Source: Vanrija pseudolonga
Lineage: Eukaryota > Basidiomycota > Tremellomycetes > Trichosporonales > Trichosporonaceae
Length of the DNA: 64,000 bases
Direction of reading: 5' to 3'
Assembly: GCF_020906515.1 (NCBI RefSeq)
Contig: NC_085850.1
Coordinates: forward strand, 3,410,001 to 3,474,000
Shown here: piece by piece, positions 1 through 11,019 of the stretch
How positions within the stretch are numbered: the stretch's first letter is position 1
Layout: every line of letters starts with the position of its first letter
Program-made: the position numbers and the translations under genes
The notes under the pieces: model-generated
Seen by the model: the letters and a program-made list of their open reading frames with translations, nothing else
Told to the model about the DNA's origin: nothing
Databases searched by the model: none

Positions 1-328
1 TACCTGTCTTCCTCGTCAAGCACGTCCTGTTGCCATTCCTTTGGTGCTGCTATGTGGGCTGGGAAAAATTGCTGCGTGGACAAAATGTGATGGGGCTGGG
101 TGGTGCCGTCACACACCATGCGTGGCACATTTAGGATCAACATGGTGCCCACGGCCATACACCATATGGAGCCACCAATCGCGACATCGGTTCCAGGAAC
201 ACATTACGTAAACCATATATCGGACCCAATTTCCGGCCACCCACCCACTCAAAAGACAACAACAACAACACCCGAGGACAAACGTGAAATCATTCACGTT
301 CATCCATCACCACTGCACACAACACACA
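1..328. other. upstream region of the coiled-coil gene
   Basis: No exon with credible splice sites or composition is seen here. The sequence is less GC-rich than the coding regions and runs directly into the start codon at 329, so it is probably promoter and 5' leader of the gene that follows. Any neighbouring gene lies outside the window. Confidence 0.4.
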
Positions 329-2036
329 ATGTCGGCAACACCACCGAAGCGTGTAGCACGAAGGGAGCGTGTCGGGGGTTACAGCTCGCCGTCAGCTGCG
401 GTCGAAGACGAGGCGCCGGGAACACCAGGGCCGACGCGGGCGCGCATCAACCACCTCGAGAACCAGGTGCGCGAGCTCGTTCGCAAGACACACGCTGCAG
501 AGGTGAGCTGCCTCTAGTGTGTGGATAGTTTAAGCTCATACATGACAGAGGAAGCACCGAGCCGAGATGACAACCCTCGAGAGCAAGCTCGCCGACCGGG
601 ACACGCACCTCGCTACTGTCGCTCGTCGAGCGGACGAGGAGACACGCAAGAGCGCCAAGCTAGCTGGCGAGCTCGAGCGGTGCAAGACTGAGGGTGTGGG
701 AATGCGTCAGGAGGTGGGTAGTGCGCTTGAGAAGACGCTGACGGTCAGTTGAACCTCTACTCGCTGGTACAGCAGCAGAAGGCCGTGCTCGCGCTCGCGG
801 ACGAGCAGCTCCAGATCGTCGAGCTCGAGCAGCGGCTCCTCAAGGCGGAGAGTGAGCGCGTGATGCGCGACCACAAGCTCGTACTTTTCCAGTCGCGCGA
901 GGACGATATGCTCGCGGAAGTGGAGGACAAGGCATCGCGGATCGCCGAACTCGAGGTGGGTGAGAGAGCAAGGACGACGAGCTGATGAGCAGGAGGCGCT
1001 GCAGTCGGCCAACACATCGCTGGCACACCAGCGTGCAGCGGAGCGCAAGGCTGCAGCCGTGGAGTGGACCTCGAAGAAGGACGAGTCGCGCGCCGAAGCC
1101 GAGGCCCTGCAGGCCAAGCTCGCCGCTCTGGAGGAGGAGCACGCGCAAGTGTGCACTGTGAACAGCAAGAACGTGGACAAGTACCAGAAGCTCAAGGAGA
1201 GGGAGAAGGAGGCCCAGGCGGAAATCAAGCGCCTGCTCAGCGAGGAGCGGCCCGACCCGGCAGCCGACTCGGACAAGGCTGAGCTTAAAGCGCAGCTTCG
1301 TGCCGCCAAGGTCGAGGCGGCGAAGCGGACAGAGGAGGCGTCTGATCTCGCCGAGGAACTCTCGGTACTCAAGGAGACGAGCAAGGAGAGGGAAAAGGCG
1401 CTCAAGGCAAAGTACCGCGAGGCGCAGGAAGAGCGGAACCGGCTCGCGGCGGTCGAGGTGGGTAGATGGTATGGCTCGTCCTGACCCATACAGGTGGAGC
1501 TGGAGGCCCTCAAGGCGGCGAATGCAAAGGCCGCCAAGGTCAAGAAGGAACCAGTCAAGAAGAAGGCTGCGTCGCGACCTGCTTCGCCGGTAGCGAAGGG
1601 CAAGGCGAGAAAGGTGAGAGACTACCACAAGATATGTGTTGCTGACAGCCCAGACGAGCCCTACAAGTGATTCAGACGACGAACCTCCCAAGAAGAAGGC
1701 TCCCAAGGCCAGTACACGCGCGAAATCTGTACTGGCGGACAGCGATTCGGAGAATACTCCACCAAAGGACGCGGACTCGGACGCGGGTAACAAGTCGACT
1801 GCCTCGATCCCCGACAAGAAGAAGAAGCGCAAGCTCTTTGGCGTGCAGACTGCATTCCAGTGGGATCCCGTCTTAAACGTGCGTTTTTAATGGAGGTGCA
1901 GCAGAGCTGAACAACGCAGAGCGGCGACGGTGTCATCCCTACGTTCCTCTCGCCCGTCAGACCGGCCGGAGCGAGTGGAACAATCCCCAGAGCGGGACTC
2001 GGAGGGATCAGTGCGCGTAATCTTTCTCGCTTCTAA
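329..2036 (+). CDS. long coiled-coil protein with basic, Ser/Asp-rich nuclear-type tail (unrecognised)
   Basis: Seven exons are supported by frame and splice signals: 329-502, 549-713, 749-955, 993-1457, 1494-1613, 1654-1878, 1920-2036, giving 490 residues. Residues about 40 to 360 are almost uninterrupted Glu/Lys/Ala/Leu heptad-type sequence, predicted to form a long coiled coil. Residues about 365 to 440 are Lys/Ser/Asp-rich, with several basic clusters of the KKK and KKKKRK type, consistent with nuclear localisation. The last 50 residues are Gly/Pro/Arg-rich and end in SRF. I do not recognise the family; a structural role at chromatin, spindle or cytoskeleton is only inference. All six introns are phase 0 and 35-46 nt long, and most donors directly follow a GAG codon. 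The start is the first ATG in frame, followed by basic residues. The 3' end faces the MFS gene with 257 bp between stops. Confidence 0.8.
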
Positions 2037-2293
2037 GCCTTGGCCTACTCAGATGTCGGGTCGGGTGCTTTGGTCGGGGTGTATCACATTAACGTCTGGG
2101 CCAACTCTCGGAGACTTGGTACTTCAGCAGTACGTCGCAGCGGCTTCGGCGGCCGTCGCCGTAGCGAACAACGCTCCGGTCCCAACGTTCCCCGGCCTAG
2201 TGCCTTAATGACGTCCATTATTCCTTGCATTGCAGATGTGTATGACGATGTGATGCTATGCTATGCGGTCTCTTCAACAAGTGCCACTTTACT

Positions 2294-4266
2294 CTATCCC
2301 TCAAACAAGAAGCGCTCTCGTAATCGTCTGCCGTACTTGAACATTACCAATGGCGCCGGGACAGCAATGACGGCAACGAGGGCGAGCAGCGTCCCTCCCC
2401 ATCCCCAGTCTAGCGTTCCAAACATTTGCGGACAGAAGATGGGCAGGACGCACGCGATGACTGATCGGAGCTGTGGGGTAAAGTCAGAACCTGCCGTTGC
2501 CTTCATTTACGCGTCGGCGTCTTGGCGCGTGGGTAAAGAGTCCAACTCACCGCAGTGGCGCCGGCGGTTGCCGCGGCAGAGTATGGGAAAAAGGCGTCGA
2601 CGAGGTACGTCTGGATCGAGTTGAATGCGAGCATGAGACCTAGGGCGATGAGGGCCTGGCCTGCGAGCGGACCGATCCAGTGCGTGTGCGCGTGCGCCGT
2701 CCAGCCCTGGGAAATGAGCAGTGTTCCGCTGGAATCAAGCACTCACAAAGACGAGCAGGCCAATAGGCATGATGATCATTCCGATCTGGGTGAGCACGAG
2801 CTGGGTAGGGCGTGAGGACGGTCACGCGAGGAAGTAGAACGGAGCGGCACTCACGCGATACTCTGGCTGTCCATCGTCCTTGTATTTTGCAGACAAATAG
2901 CGGTAGATTCTGTCCTGTGTCGTTGCGGCGAGCGTGGCAGAGGTCAAGAAGCCAACCGCAAGACCTAAATACGACAGCGAGAGGGTGCTCTGCGGCCACT
3001 CGTACGAGAACAGACCGGGGTACTTGAACGGCGCGGAGCCAAACAGCAACGGCACAGTCACGAGGAAGAGGTAAATGATGCCGTAGATGTAGGCGTAGTA
3101 CGCCGAGAAGATGAACGCGACGGGGTTGGTGAACAGGAGCCTCGGAGGGCGTGAGAATGCGCGGCCAAAGACTGCCCGCGCCTGCTCTGAAGAGACCATG
3201 GCAGTCATCCAGCCCAAGTTGTGGAGAATGCGCCTCGGGTTCAGTCTGTCCAGAAACCCAGTAGCGTCGGCCTGGGGGTGCTTTATCCTGTACTGCAGTT
3301 TCTTGTGGATGACAGGCGCGAACGTCTCGTCGGTGAGTGAGATGAGCAGCGCCCAGTTCGCGAGCGCCATGAACGTCATCGACCAGAAGAGCCAGCGCCA
3401 GCCGCCAAACAGGATCCAGTAGCCCAGCATGCTGCCCAGCACCGGGCCGGACATGGGGCCGAGGGCGTAGATGCTCACTGGGCGGCCACGCTCCTTTGGC
3501 GCAAAGATCTGGGAGGGGTCGGTGTCAGCGTCGCGCGGCACGTGGCGCAGGAAGGTCGGACGTCGAAACGTACGTCTGCGCAGGTCGCCACGCCGAGGGC
3601 CGGCCCGACTGAACCAAACACGCCGCACACGAACCGCATCGCGATGAGCCCGGCCATTCTGGAGTCAGTAGAGTCAATGGCAGGGCATACTCACGTTGGG
3701 GCCACCGCCGTGCCGATACAGAAGATGACGAAGAATGTTTGCGAGGTATGGTACGCCACCTGTCTGCCGTAGAGCTCGGAGATGGGCGCGAAGAGGAAGG
3801 GGCCCGAGCTTTCGCCGTCAGCCACGCCACAATCCGAAACAACGCACCCGAGGCCAAGGACATAGAAGCTGGTGATGAGCACGCCGATTTTGGTATTGTG
3901 TTCGCCGAACTCGGCCATGACGGCGTGCACGCCCGGCACGGCGATCGACGAGCCGCACGTCGAGATGAAGCCCGTCAGCGCGACCGTCAGCGTCGTGCGC
4001 CACTTGCGCCCGGGGGTCCAGTTACGCGGGTTCTCGGGGCTGCTCTCGAAGCTCTCGAGCGCGCGCGCCGCGTCGCGTGCGCTGCGGGTCGACAGCACCG
4101 TCGAACTCTGCTTGAGCGGCACGATGGGGATCGGCTCGGGCTCGTGCTCGTCCAGCTCGTGCGCCGACACGTCGTCGTCGTCCCGCGGGCGGGGGAACGT
4201 GCGCATCGTCGGGCTCACCGCCCCAACTGGCGGGCTGAGGACCCGCTCGACGTCGGTGGCGGGCAT
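2294..4266 (-). CDS. MFS drug:H+ antiporter (DHA1-type, polyamine/multidrug family)
   Basis: Seven exons on the minus strand: 4266-3848, 3808-3695, 3658-3574, 3508-2855, 2800-2747, 2706-2551, 2470-2294, encoding 552 residues. The product has a long acidic cytoplasmic N-terminus (about 90 residues) and then about twelve hydrophobic segments. After TM2 the GPFLFAPISELYGR motif is seen, the DHA1 hallmark of Tpo1/Flu1-type exporters. Other family features are the WRW segment near TM6 and the long cytoplasmic loop with the RI(K)HP stretch. Such proteins export drugs, polyamines or toxic organics across the plasma membrane by proton antiport; the substrate cannot be told. Introns are 36-80 nt; the acceptor at 3809 is AAG rather than CAG. 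The gene is divergent from VPS18, with 458 bp between start codons. A DHA1 assignment is firm; the exact subgroup is not. Confidence 0.9.
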
Positions 4267-4724
4267 GTTGTTGTTGTTTGCAAGAAATCGGGCGGGCTCA
4301 AGTCACCTTGCCATCATGAGGGTGGCCGCTTGCCACTAGTTGAGAGTCGAAGTAGCGCCGCGCTAATCTTGCTGTCGAGTTGTCCGCGTCGATGCTTAGT
4401 AAATCATGTCGAGTGGAGAGACTGCGGCGTGAGCTCGCTCCTCGTCGTCGTCGGCGGCATCGCGGCGCAGTTAGGACGCTTATAGCCAACTGTTGCTCGG
4501 ATCTGGCCGATAAAATGTGGGAGCGGGTGGCCGACCAACTTCGGCCGAGCTAGCCGAGAGGGATGCATGAAACATAAATAGGCTTGTCAAGATTTAAGCG
4601 CGCCTATTCTCGTCAGGCCTATCCGCCAACCTCGACAGTGACAGTGACGTTACCATTACCGGCCCACGATATCCACCATCTCGCCGTCAGTGTTCTCCGT
4701 CATCATCATCACACCCTCGCCGCC
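4267..4724. promoter_or_regulatory. divergent promoter region, MFS transporter / VPS18
   Basis: These 458 bp separate two start codons on opposite strands, so both promoters must lie here. An AT-rich ATAAATA element is seen near 4574. No open frame has coding character. Confidence 0.5.
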
Positions 4725-7700
4725 ATGTCGATGCTGGACGACTGTGAGTCGAGGTTTCTGTGACTCACGCTAACCCCAGTCGTCGAGCATGCCTCAGGCT
4801 CGTCGGACGCGCCGCGCGCTGCCGCCGCCGAGCGCCTCTCACACGTCGAGTATGAGGGGTTCGAGCCGGATGCCAACGAGGCCGACGAGGTGCCGAGCCT
4901 TGTGCGGGCGGTGCGTCGGCTTTGGTGATGCTCAAGACGTAAGCTGACGTGCCCAGCTCGAGACTGGCTTCGTGCCCTCTTCCCGCGCAACACACGGCCT
5001 CGACCCCCTCTTCTCGCTCGCCGTGGTGCAGTACTCGCCCCCGTCCGACATCCTCACCTTCACCTCGGCGAACAACATTCTCTTCCTCGCCACGCATCCC
5101 CTCTCGGTGGTCATCATCGACCTGAACAACCCCGCTGAGCTGCTATCTGTCGACTTGCCCAAGCCCGGCGCGGACAAGGGCGGCGGCGCCGCGCCGGACG
5201 TGAGCATCCGTGGCCTGTTCGCTGACCCTACCGCCCGCCATCTCATCATCACCACCACGACGGGCGACACGTTCTACCTTCCCATCACCCCAGGGAACCC
5301 GACGACCCAGTCGCGCAGGCCGCGTCCCTTGCGCGTCCGACACAACATCACTGCTGTCGGGTGGTCGCCGTTGCGCGGAGTTAGCGCCGATGGGAGCGAT
5401 GCGGCCAAGGGCGACAACATCACGCCGCCTGCGACCGACGTGCTGCTGGGCACTGCGAACGGCGTGGTGCTGTCCCTCCCGCTTCCCCCAACCGACGACA
5501 TTTTCAAGACGGTCAACCTGGCTATGAGCAAGGGCGGCGAGCGAGACCTCCAGACCGTGTATACCCTGCCTGATGGCCAGGCAATCACCGGCATCGCGTT
5601 TGGCTTCTGGAACGCCAAGTCCAAGCGCGGTGACAAACGCGCGTGGGTTGTCATCACTACCCAGGAGCGGATCTACGAGGTGCAAGGCCCCGTGACGACA
5701 ACGGTCGCCGGCGGCAAGGGCGGCGGCTGGCCAGAAGAAGTGTTCAAGCCGGTCCGCGAGAGCGCGCCAAAGTTCCAGGAGCTGGCAGGCGACGTGCCAA
5801 GGTCGGAACTGCGTGTTCATGTCCCGTCTGTCGTGGGCCAGCCCGCGACGGCTCTCCCTGCTCCCGACGCCATCGCCTGGCTCACCGCCGCGGGCCTGTA
5901 CCATTCGGCTCTGTCCAACAAGCCAACAAACGACATCCTCTTCAAGCCAACGCTCTTGCCGTACCCCCCAGCTCCAGAGCAGAGTCCCACGCCTGTGTTC
6001 GGTCGGGGCAGCGGCAGGCAGACACCCAGCAAGGCACCAATACCGCTATCGGTCGCCGTCACACAGTGGCACTTCCTTCTCCTCTTCCCGGATCGCGTGG
6101 TTGCCGTCGCCCGCGAAAACGACAAGGTGGTATGGGACGAGCCCCTGGCTCTCGCACCTGGCGATCAGGCGCTCGGCCTCGCTGCCGACCCCGTGTCACG
6201 CACGTTCTGGGTGTACTCCGCCCGTGCGATCATCGAGGTTGTCGTCACGGACGAGGACCGTGATGTGTGGCGTGCCAAGCTGGACAAGGGCGCGTTCCCG
6301 TCAGCTCTCGAGTATGCCCGCACACCGGCACAGAAGGACATTGTCAGGTCACGCCAGGGCGACGCGCTGTACGAGGAGGGCAAGTTCATGGCCGCGGCAC
6401 AGGCGTACGCCGAGTCGACGAGGAGTTTCGAGTATGTCTCCCTTCGGTTCGTGGACGCCAACGAGCTCGATGCTCTGAGGGTGTACCTTGCGGGTCGACT
6501 GGGAAAGTTAGAGAAGAAGGTGGGTTCTATCATGGTGAGCAAGTGCTGACTCTCCCCAGGACCTCACCCAGCGCATGATGCTCGCGACATGGCTGCTCGA
6601 GATTTGCCTCAGCAAATGCAACACACTCGAGGACCTGATCGCTGCCGAGTCGGCCACGTCCGATGTCGAGAACCTGCAGATGGAGCGGACGATGGTGGAG
6701 GACGACCTGCAGACCTTCCTGAAGGACCACAAGGCCAACCTCGACCCCAGCGTGGTTTACGAGCTCATCCTCGGCCACGGCCGTACCGACCTCTACCTGT
6801 TCTACGCCGAGCTCAACAAGGACCACGACAAGGTGGTCGAGCATTGGATTGCCGAGGAGGAGTGGACAAAGGCCATCGATGTGCTCAGTCGCCAGGACGA
6901 CATCGACCTGTACTACCGCTTCGCCAGCTTGCTCATTCGTAACGTGCCAAAGGAAACTGTCGACGCGTGGATCAAGCAGCAGGCTCTGTCGCCTCGGCGT
7001 TTGATACCCGCCTTGTTGAACCAGAAATCGGAGCCACTGGAAACCAACCAGGCAGTGCGATACCTCGAGCATGTGATCCACCGCCAAGGATCGACAGACT
7101 CGACAATCTACAACCTGCTCCTGACGATCTACGCATCAGATCCCAACCCTGACGACGCCCCTCTACTCCGGTTCCTCTCCTCTGTCCCCGACGACCCAGT
7201 CACAGATCGCCCATACTACGACCTCGACTATGCCCTCCGTCTTTGTAAGACTCATGGCCGCATTCGCCCCTGCGTGCAGATTTACTCGCGTATGGGGTTG
7301 TACGAGAGCAGTGTCAACCTTGCGCTGGAGCGCGGAGACATTGAGCTTGCCAAGGTCCACGCCGACAAGCCCGAGGAAGACGATGCTCTACGCCGCAAAC
7401 TCTGGCTCAAGATCGGCAAGTATGTGGTCCAGGAGAAGGGCGACATCAAAGAAGCGATGAAGTTCCTCGAGTCGACCGACCTCGTCAAGATCGAGGACAT
7501 CCTGCCCTTCTTCCCCGACTTTGTTGTCATTGACGACTTCAAGACTGAGATCTGCACGGCACTCGAGGACTACAGTGCGCGGATTGAGGAGCTCAAGCTT
7601 GAGATGGACGAGGCGACGCGGTCGGCTGAGTCGATCAAGGCCGACATCGAGGCGCTGTCTACGCGCTTTATTGCTGTCGAGCAGAGCGACAAGTGTTGGC

Positions 7701-8242
7701 GCTGCCACCAGGGCATCACGACACGACAGTTCTACGTCTTCCCGTGCCAACACTCGTTCCACGCCGACTGCCTTATCGCCATGGCGATGGAGTATCTCCC
7801 TGCACCATCACTTCGCCGCATCCTGCACCTGCAGAACGAGCTCACGTCACGGTCTGCAGTTCCAGGCCGCCAGCTCCTGTCCCAGGGCTTCGAGGGAGGG
7901 ACAGCTACGCCACCACGGCGCGCCAACACGGCAGCGGGCGCCGCTGCTTCGGCCGCCGACTTCCTCCTCGCAGTACCGGGACGCAAGACACTGGTCGCCG
8001 CAGGAGACAAGCTGCGCGACCTCATCGTGCCCGATGTGCTCGCCCAGGCCGTCACTGCTGTCGGAGGATCGGGCAGAACGCGCAAAAAGCGGGATCCGGA
8101 CGAGGAGGCCCGTGCCGAGGCTGCACGCAAGGAGATCGACAGCCTTGTTGCTGGCGTTTGTCCCTTGTGTGAAGGGTCTGTCGCAGCGATCGACAAGCCG
8201 TTTATCCGCGAGGACGAGGACTTGTCCGACTGGGCGCTGTGA
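4725..8242 (+). CDS. VPS18: vacuolar sorting protein Vps18 (HOPS/CORVET core subunit)
   Basis: Four exons: 4725-4743, 4780-4910, 4957-6519, 6560-8242, giving 1130-1131 residues. Residues about 60 to 440 read as a beta-propeller (Pep3/Vps18 domain). The middle is helical solenoid (clathrin-repeat type). The C-terminus has a RING-H2: C950-x2-C953, then PCQHSFHADC, then after a roughly 100-residue insertion C1105-PLC. Vps18 is a shared core of the HOPS and CORVET tethering complexes that drive endosome and vacuole fusion; the RING end holds the complex together. The protein is longer than yeast Pep3 (about 918) because of the acidic N-terminal extension and an Ala/Arg-rich insertion inside the RING. 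The first exon codes for only six residues plus one base. The start at 4725 has a second in-frame ATG two codons later. Confidence 0.95.
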
Positions 8243-8481
8243 GCGAGGGAGTGCGCTAGTAGTTTACACACATTGTACATAGGTATAATCATTGCATGTG
8301 GTGGGATTATGCGGAGCTGAGGAACGGTTGGGGCAGCAGTTGGCAAGGGCCTGAAGCATGAGCAATCGCTTTGTATTGCGTCTGCACCGTTGACTCTCTC
8401 CACTGAGCACCTCGATCACTCGATGGCACCTCTGACCCCACACACCTCAAGAACAACTGCACTGCATCCACTATTATTAAC

Positions 8482-9863
8482 CTACAAGTCGGAAGGCCAC
8501 GCCTCGTCGAGGTCCTTGTCGCCAGTCTCGACCCGAGCGCCGTACTTGAAGTTCTGGGCGAGCAAGGGCTCGACCTCGGTGTCAAAGTGCTCGACGAGCC
8601 ACCTCTTGTCATACTTGGGTGCCCATCCGATGGAGCGGCCGCGCCCAGCCTGGAGGTTGACGAGGCCGGCAAACACGAGCGAGTAGTAGAACGGGCTGGC
8701 GTTGAGGCGCTGCACGGCGGCGCTGCGGTCCTCGGGCACGCCGGGGAACTGCTTGCCCTCTGGGCTGTCGACGAACCCGCGCTTGTGCAGGTTGGCCGCA
8801 ACGAGGTCGGACAGCTCCTTCCACGACACGAAGCCCGCCTCGGCGAAGTAGTACCCGCCCGCCTTGCCGCTCTTGGCGGGGTACTGTGCGCCCGGCAGCG
8901 TCGACGCGAGCACCTTGAGGAAGAGGTCGGAAATGTCCTCGACGTGGACGATGGACCAGCCCTGGGTGTGGGTCAGCGGTGTCCGTTCCAATCAGCCGAG
9001 CGCGGCGGCGACGCACCTCCTCTCCAGGGTGAGAGTGGTTGGCCTCGCGGTGGTGGTACGCGCCGCGGATGACAGCGGGGATCTGCACGCTCATCTGGTT
9101 TCCAATGCCCTGGCCCTTGCCGTCTGGCGCGATGTCAGCACACTCAAACCTCCCAGCAGGCAAGCGGCGCCGACGCACAAACGAGCGGAGCATACACAAT
9201 ATAGCTCTTGATGCCGTCCGCGGCGGCCAGGTCGTGGATGGCCGTCTCGAGCGCGCGGCCCATGTACGGCGGCGCGGCGGCCGCGGCGGCGTACAGGTCC
9301 TCGAGGTCGGACACGGGGTCGTGACGGCCAAACTTGGACACGTTGCCGTACGAGTCGCCCGAGGCGATCTGCGGTGGGGGTTAGCTGGGCACTACAACCA
9401 CAACCAGCGCCGTGCTCACAGTGATGTAGTGCTTCTCGTTGTCCGACTTGACCTTTGCGAGGGCGCCGAGGAGCGCCGTCTCGTGCGCCTCGTTGAGCAC
9501 GTCGGCCATGTGGACAATGGTGGTGACTGGGCTCGGTGTGAGCCTGCTGCTCTGCTCGCGCGACCTCGGGGTCACTCACTCTCATTGTCGAGCACGAGCT
9601 TCTCGACGGCCGCGGCGTCGTCGAGCGTGCCGACCAACGGCGTAGCGTTCAGCTCCTCGACCTTGGCCGCGACAGCGGGGTCGCGCACGAGCGCGAACAC
9701 ATTCGCGTGCTTGAAGTGGTGGCCGATGTCGGACGCGGCGTAGCGGTACAGCGCGGTGCCGCCGCTGCGAGTGTCTGTCAGCGCCTCGCCGCGCCATCAC
9801 GACCACAACAACAACCCACATGTATCCCGTGGCGCCGGTGAAGAGGACGTTGGTGTGCGGCAT
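8482..9863 (-). CDS. NAD(P)-dependent epimerase/dehydratase-like protein (extended SDR)
   Basis: Six exons on the minus strand: 9863-9820, 9764-9580, 9526-9420, 9368-9179, 9123-9017, 8961-8482, for 370 residues. A Rossmann nucleotide-binding loop GATGYIGG lies at residues 10-17, immediately after the first strand. An Asp-Asn-Glu/Ile segment follows, then VHMAD, and a Ser-containing IASGDSYGN strand. The splice at 9179/9123 restores a VYAPLVYGKGQG segment typical of extended SDRs. The WSIVHVEDIS segment matches the usual (H)VxDvA region of NmrA/epimerase-type enzymes. Substrate is unknown; fungal proteins of this type are annotated as nucleoside-diphosphate-sugar epimerases or NAD-binding proteins. 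The catalytic YxxxK motif is not obvious. Introns are 51-56 nt. The gene ends tail-to-tail with VPS18, 239 bp away. Confidence 0.85.
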
Positions 9864-11019
9864 TGTGTTTTTGTGTGTGTGTGCGGGGTGTTGTCGTTGT
9901 CGTCTCACGTCGCAAGGGGTTTAAGTAGTCTAGCCGCGGCACCGACTCCGCCGGCACTGGCAAGACCCAACAGCCTCCACCCAGCGTTCGTCGCGGGCTG
10001 GCTGTGGCCGCCGGTGGTTCCAGCGCGCAGATCCATTACATCATGTCACTCCTGAGCCGTCAGGATCCGGGAACCCAGCGCGGCGTGCAGACGCCAAGTT
10101 TCCACCAGCCAGGAGCATGCCGCGCTGATTCAGACGGCGTATCAGCCCGTGTGGAGATGGAGATGCACTCCGCGACCAGCGAGACCGAGGGCGCTACCGA
10201 CACAGTAGGCAGGAGGCGCGCACGCCGCCTGCTGCGGAGTCGGCCCGCGGCCCGAAAGCATTCGGCGGCGCGCACGTGCGGCGCCGCATGCTCTTGGCAC
10301 GCCGCATCTCCGTCCTTACTCAGCCCGCTGGGCACCGTCGGCGCCGCGTAACCGTCTCTACGAGGAATGTGTTCTGCCACGGCTCCGGCGCGCGAATGGC
10401 AGCGGCGCGTGCCTCGGCTGGCCGAGATACCTCGGCGACCTAGATCAACGCGCCAAGACATGGCGCGCGGGCGCTTGCGTGCGCGTCAAGCTGGGGACGG
10501 GCAGAAGGTTGTCGAAGAACATCACTGATCACTGATCCTATTAGGATCGGCGAATACAACCAAAAAGAGGTTACTGTTTGGGTGTGGTGGTTTGGGACTT
10601 TGTTTTTTTCTGGGTGCATGATCTTATCCTGTGGGCTGATCCCGCTGGCCCCTCAGCTGTTGGCGGCTGTCCTTATAGACTTTGTAATGCCCTCTTTAAA
10701 TCCCTGTAATGATATATAGAACTATGTAATGTGATTGTAACCCCCCCTTCAGGATCACTGGCGAAGTGGTTGAAGTGAGCTCGAGTGGGATTCGAACCCC
10801 GGTCCAGAACTGATCTGAGACACTGACAAGTCTCAGACCAGCACCTTCATCCCGTGTGTCCACAGACACGTTACTTAGACAGGTCTTAGGTTGCATTTAA
10901 CCCGCATGCGGGCGCCACACGCGCACATCGCATGCACTGCGATTGTGCAGGCCAAGCTTAATCTGGGGCAGCAGTGGCAGTCGAGCGCGCCACAAGAAAC
11001 GCTTGCATCAACAATCTTA
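9864..11019. other. intergenic region between epimerase-like and CE9-like genes
   Basis: This stretch lies upstream of the epimerase-like gene and downstream of the amidohydrolase gene, both on the minus strand. No convincing exon is seen. It becomes AT-rich from about 10500 to 10740, and contains a tRNA-like hairpin described separately. The part next to 9863 should hold the promoter of the epimerase-like gene. Confidence 0.5.
10775..10850 (-). other. tRNA-Leu-like relic or tRNA-like hairpin
   Basis: On the minus strand a GGTTCGAATCCC T-arm-like segment (10785-10799) lies downstream of a GGTGCTGGTCTGAGA stretch that resembles the anticodon arm of class II tRNA-Leu. An 8-bp perfect hairpin (arms 10814-10821 and 10830-10837) sits in between. 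The T-stem pairs only three of five bases and no matching 5' acceptor strand is seen, so it is not a normal tRNA. It may be a decayed tRNA-Leu, a tRNA-derived element, or chance. Confidence 0.25.
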
